This document shows positions 60,662-64,000 of a stretch of DNA of 64,000 nucleotides, piece by piece. Position numbers and translations under genes: made by a program. The notes under the pieces are model-generated. The model saw nothing but the letters and a program-made list of their open reading frames with translations. It made no database searches and was not told where the DNA came from. Source of the DNA: Balneolaceae bacterium (GTDB taxonomy: Bacteria > Bacteroidota > Rhodothermia > Balneolales > Balneolaceae); the NCBI GenBank assembly GCA_006969905.1, contig CP030887.1, positions 2,028,001 to 2,092,000 of the forward strand, in the 5' to 3' direction. The stretch's first letter is position 1, and each line of letters opens with the position of its first letter.

Positions 60662-62995
60662 ATGCGAGTATACTTAGCAGCTTCTTTCATACTATTACTA
60701 TCCATTTGTGAAACAGTAGAAGCTTTCCAAACTCAAACGGTATCAGGAGTTGTGATCGATCAGGTCACGAAAGAGCCTTTACCGGGAGCTAATGTAATCC
60801 TGATGAATTATCGCCCATTGATCGGAACCTCAACAGATAAGGATGGGAAGTTTTTACTTAAAAATGTCCCATTAGGCCGTCATGATTTTCAGGTCTCTTA
60901 TCTGGGATTTGAGACAAAGATAGTTTCCGAGATCCTGATAACAAGCGGAAGAGAACAGGTATTAACTATTGAACTAAAAGAGAAGGTTTTTGAGGGAGAA
61001 GGCATTGAAGTGGTTGCAGCTATTCAAAAGGATAAACCTTTAAATGACATGGCTTATAGCAGCGTAAAAACATTTACTGTTGAAGAAACACAGCGGTATG
61101 CAGGTGGGTTGGATGACCCGGCCAGGTTGGTTACTGTATTTCCCGGGGTAACTTCAACAGGGGGCGTTCAGAACAATGCTATTTCCATTCGCGGAAATGC
61201 CCCAAAAAGTGTACAGTGGAGGTTGGAAGGAATCGAAATTCCAAACCCAAGCCATTTCGCAGGGCTTTCTGTTGCCGGGGGAGGTGGGCTGTCACTATTC
61301 AGTTCTCAGCTATTATCTGATTCTGATTTTATGACAGGTGCTTTTCCTGCAGAATATGGAAATGCTTTGTCCGGGGTATTTGATATTAACTTCCGGACAG
61401 GAAATCAAAATAAAAGAGAACATGCTTTTCAACTAGGTATTAATGGGATTGAGGCAAGTTCAGGTGGCCCGATCAAAAAAAGGGGGCTTTCTACTTATCT
61501 ATTCAATTACCGGTTCTCCACACTTACACTTTTGCTTCCCATTTTACCTACTGAAGGAACCATTCAATACCAGGATTTATCTTTCACATTTAATTTTCCC
61601 ACGAGAGGAATTGGGCGTTTTAAAGTTTGGGGGATAGGGGGATTGGATAAACAAACACTGGATGCCAAAACAGATTCTACAAAGTGGGAATACGCTTATT
61701 GGGATTTTACCGACAGCGAAATCAACCTGGGAGTTGGGGCTTTAGGGATAGCACACAGCATTTTGGTGAATTCGAATGGCTATTTGAAAACCTCCCTGGC
61801 AATTTCAGGAAACCAAACAAAGTATACGGAAGACAGGTTGAATGAAGACCTGAGTTTAATTCCCCATTTGAATATAAATAATGAAAGTGGCAGGTGGGCT
61901 TTCAAATCATACCTGAATCAAAAGGTAAATAGAAAGATAACAGTACGGGGAGGTATTGAAGCTCAGCAGCTGTTTTATGATTTGAACCTGAGGGGCAGGC
62001 CATCAGGTGATCGTCCTTTTCAGGAGCTTATTCGCAGAGAAGATACAGCACAACTAATTCAGGTATATAATCAAACCAGATTTGAGTTGTTACCTGGATT
62101 AACACTTTCAGCAGGGTTGCGTGGCCAGTGGTTTTCAATAAACGAGGAATTCAACTTAGAGCCAAGGGTTTCGTTAAATATGGAAGTGAATTCTAAGTCA
62201 TCATTCCACCTTGGGTACGGGTTACATAGCCAAATTGAGCAACTTGGAATTTATTACGTTAAGGCTCAATCGGCATTTCCAAATCAAAATCTCGAAATGG
62301 CAAAAGCACATCACCTGGTATTGGGCTGGAATCAAAGTATCGGAACACAACATCATTTAAAGGCCGAGGTCTTTGCACAAAAACTATTTGATGTGCCTGT
62401 AATTGCAGACAGTAGTTTTTCGATGCTGAATTTTGTACAGGATTTTACTTTTAGCGATGCTTTGGTAAATGAAGGAAAAGGTGAAAACTATGGCTTGGAA
62501 CTGAGCCTGGAGAGATTTTTGAATAAAGGGTACTACTATTTGTTAACAGGAACATTTTACTCATCAAGGTATAAAGGTGGGGATGGTATTTGGAGAAAAG
62601 GAAGGTTTGATCAAAGAATAGCCGCTAATGCTCTTTTTGGAAAAGAGTATTTCTTAAAAGAAGGCCGGAACGTAATAGGCATTAATTCGAGAATAAGTGT
62701 AACAGGAGGAGAGAGATATAGCCCCATTCTTCAAAATGAATCAAAAATCAATGAAGAAGTTACGTTTGATGAAAAAAATCCCTTTACTGAACAATTTGAC
62801 ATGCAAATAGTTCTTGACCTTACATTAACTTTTCGAACTAACCGGAAAGATTATTCAACATTGTGGAGTTTGCAAATCAAGAACTTGTTGGCTGCCAAAG
62901 ATCAGTCCTTTGATTATAACTTTCGCACTGAACAGGTTGATCGTATAGAAGAAGGGACAATCCTTCCAATATTGAGTTGGAAGGTTGAATTTTGA
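60662..62995 (+). CDS. TonB-dependent receptor with CarboxypepD-regulatory-like domain
   Basis: A 777-residue receptor with signal peptide ending VEAFQ at about residue 21. A carboxypeptidase regulatory-like domain follows at about 25-110 (SGVVIDQVTKEPLPGANVIL), a plug at about 135-250 (NAISIRGNAPKSVQWRLEG, GAFPAEYGNALSGVFDINF) and a barrel ending LSWKVEF. It lacks a SusD or PorV-like neighbour, unlike the receptors at the left edge and 29881. The adjacent AraC-type regulator probably governs it. The ligand cannot be assigned; metal chelates or peptides are as likely as glycans. Confidence 0.92.
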   Translation: MRVYLAASFILLLSICETVEAFQTQTVSGVVIDQVTKEPLPGANVILMNYRPLIGTSTDKDGKFLLKNVPLGRHDFQVSYLGFETKIVSEILITSGREQVLTIELKEKVFEGEGIEVVAAIQKDKPLNDMAYSSVKTFTVEETQRYAGGLDDPARLVTVFPGVTSTGGVQNNAISIRGNAPKSVQWRLEGIEIPNPSHFAGLSVAGGGGLSLFSSQLLSDSDFMTGAFPAEYGNALSGVFDINFRTGNQNKREHAFQLGINGIEASSGGPIKKRGLSTYLFNYRFSTLTLLLPILPTEGTIQYQDLSFTFNFPTRGIGRFKVWGIGGLDKQTLDAKTDSTKWEYAYWDFTDSEINLGVGALGIAHSILVNSNGYLKTSLAISGNQTKYTEDRLNEDLSLIPHLNINNESGRWAFKSYLNQKVNRKITVRGGIEAQQLFYDLNLRGRPSGDRPFQELIRREDTAQLIQVYNQTRFELLPGLTLSAGLRGQWFSINEEFNLEPRVSLNMEVNSKSSFHLGYGLHSQIEQLGIYYVKAQSAFPNQNLEMAKAHHLVLGWNQSIGTQHHLKAEVFAQKLFDVPVIADSSFSMLNFVQDFTFSDALVNEGKGENYGLELSLERFLNKGYYYLLTGTFYSSRYKGGDGIWRKGRFDQRIAANALFGKEYFLKEGRNVIGINSRISVTGGERYSPILQNESKINEEVTFDEKNPFTEQFDMQIVLDLTLTFRTNRKDYSTLWSLQIKNLLAAKDQSFDYNFRTEQVDRIEEGTILPILSWKVEF

Positions 62996-63083
62996 GTAAT
63001 TTTGGATTGTAATAACAAGCCCGATATAAATGAAAGGTGATTTTTGTTGAGTAAGGAATACTTTACTTTTAAGCTAAATCTGG

Positions 63084-63137
63084 ATTCCGGCTTTCGCCCG
63101 CCTTCCGAAGTCTCGTACGGACGGCAGGCCGCGGAAT
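63084..63137. repeat. GC-rich nested palindrome (REP-like) between convergent genes
   Basis: ATTCCG (63084-63089) pairs with CGGAAT (63132-63137). Inside it GCCCGCC (63096-63102) pairs with GGCAGGC (63123-63129) with one mismatch, and TCCG (63104-63107) pairs with CGGA (63118-63121). It is much richer in GC than its surroundings and lies between the receptor (+) and mgtE (-). Similar GATTCCGG...CCGGAATGAC elements are widespread intergenic repeats in many bacteria. It could be a bidirectional terminator or a mobile REP-type element. Confidence 0.6.
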
Positions 63138-63187
63138 GACATTTCTTTAGTATTCAAAGAGTGTTTCTTATCTCGAATTGTCGTTAT

Positions 63188-64000
63188 CTATGTAATCCCA
63201 AGCACGGATGCGAGTGCAGTAGCTAATCCCAAAAAGCTCAGGAAACCACAGATATCAGTTACAGTGGTTAATATGATGGAAGAGGAAGTGGCTGGGTCTT
63301 GCCCTATTGCTTTTAATGCCATTGGGATTACTGCTCCTGAAAAACCTGCGATCATCATTGACACTACCATAGAGATAGCAATTACTATTGCAATACCAAA
63401 TGATGAAGCCCAAAAGTAAACGATTATGCCGGTGGTAACTGCTACCGCGATCCCATTAATTAACCCCACAAGAATCTCTTTTCTTGCTACTTTAAACCAT
63501 TGCGAAATTCTTACCTCGCGCAATGCAAGGCCCCGCATAGTTACTGCCAAAGCCTGGGAACCTGTATTGCCTGACTGACCGGCTACTACCGGTAAAAAAA
63601 CTGCCAGTATTGTTATCCTGGCAATAGTGTCTTCAAAAAAACCTACAACCATAGAGGCAAGAAATGCTGTAGCCAGGTTAACTTGAAGCCAGGGGAGTCT
63701 TTTTTTTACTGCTAATGAAATCTTTGACAAAGCTTGTTCTTCTCTTCCCGCACCGAACATAGCTTGCATGTCTACAATAGATTCTTGCTTCGCCACACTA
63801 ATCAAAGTGTCATTTCTGATTACACCCAGGAGTTTATTGTTAATATCGGTTACAGGCACCTGTAAGAGTTTTTCTTTCTCCAGGAGGTCCAAAACTTCGT
63901 CAATAGAAGCGAATGCTGTTACGGCAAATGCAGGCAACACTAAATTTATTAATTTTTCTTCCGGCTGAGATATGGCTATTAACTGAATTGGTATTCTCCC
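63188..64000 (-). CDS. mgtE: Magnesium transporter MgtE, C-terminal part (5' end beyond window)
   Basis: The minus-strand frame is open to the right edge, so the true start lies outside; about 270 residues are visible. They begin in a CBS-type region (VPVTDINNKLLGVI) and continue into five membrane segments. The selectivity-filter motif region GQSGNTGSQALAVTMRGLA and the LPVVAGQSGN stretch are typical of MgtE. MgtE is a Mg2+ channel gated by its N and CBS domains. It converges on the receptor gene across the REP-like palindrome. Confidence 0.93.
   Translation of the reverse strand, partial: GRIPIQLIAISQPEEKLINLVLPAFAVTAFASIDEVLDLLEKEKLLQVPVTDINNKLLGVIRNDTLISVAKQESIVDMQAMFGAGREEQALSKISLAVKKRLPWLQVNLATAFLASMVVGFFEDTIARITILAVFLPVVAGQSGNTGSQALAVTMRGLALREVRISQWFKVARKEILVGLINGIAVAVTTGIIVYFWASSFGIAIVIAISMVVSMMIAGFSGAVIPMALKAIGQDPATSSSIILTTVTDICGFLSFLGLATALASVLGIT

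Noticed and set aside
1-64000. CRISPR arrays, tRNA or rRNA genes, integrases, insertion sequences
   Set aside because: No regularly spaced direct repeats, tRNA-like cloverleafs, rRNA sequence or transposase/integrase motifs were seen.

Overview
The window looks like part of a chromosome from a low-GC member of the Balneolota/Rhodothermota side of the Bacteroidota. Six predicted secreted proteins end in a type IX secretion (T9SS) sorting domain carrying the N/VYPNPFNP motif typical of that group. TonB-dependent receptors and PorV/PorQ-type outer-membrane proteins are present, no SusD gene accompanies the receptors, and many genes lack a strong Shine-Dalgarno sequence. No tRNA, rRNA, CRISPR array or insertion sequence was recognised.

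Region 1 (2-7016) holds the end of a TonB-dependent receptor, a large secreted protein, a PorV-like barrel, a TIG-domain lipoprotein and a T9SS-exported propeller protein. A second set in the same order (receptor, large secreted protein, PorV-like barrel) lies at 29881-36787.

Region 2 (7089-48740) reads as a locus for salvage of peptidoglycan and other amino-sugar glycans. Exported enzymes include three GHL10/DigH-type hydrolases, two phosphodiester glycosidases, a NamZ exo-muramidase and an amidase. Transport candidates are an AmpG-like permease, a NagX-like membrane protein and an SSS symporter. Cytoplasmic enzymes include NagZ, a BadF-type amino-sugar kinase, a DUF4434 protein, an AGE epimerase, a GH38 alpha-mannosidase and a NagB fused to a PIG-L deacetylase. 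A GntR-LacI hybrid regulator sits in the operon at 29881-44894. The set resembles the Bacillus nagZ-amiE-namZ MurNAc salvage cluster, but no murQ etherase is visible. A local tandem duplication at about 10080-11449 produced two copies of an unknown small exported protein and left a decayed fragment of a phosphodiester glycosidase between them. The nagB leader can fold into a three-helix junction next to the start codon.

Region 3 (48884-53274) carries housekeeping genes: a DUF2914 protein, TatD, an unusual pilin-like protein, PdxB and a pyrimidine-nucleoside phosphorylase.

Region 4 (53329-59294) is a co-directional, tightly packed cluster: PspA, a half-length PspA paralogue, a two-TM coiled-coil protein split by a -1 frameshift, an enoyl-CoA hydratase, a CorC/CNNM protein and a two-module AAA ATPase. 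Because PspA belongs to the ESCRT-III superfamily, an adjacent AAA ATPase invites comparison with Vps4. This and the nagB leader are the most promising leads in the window.

Region 5 (59387-64000) has a membrane-anchored AraC-type regulator, a third TonB-dependent receptor, a GC-rich nested palindrome and the C-terminal part of MgtE running off the right edge.
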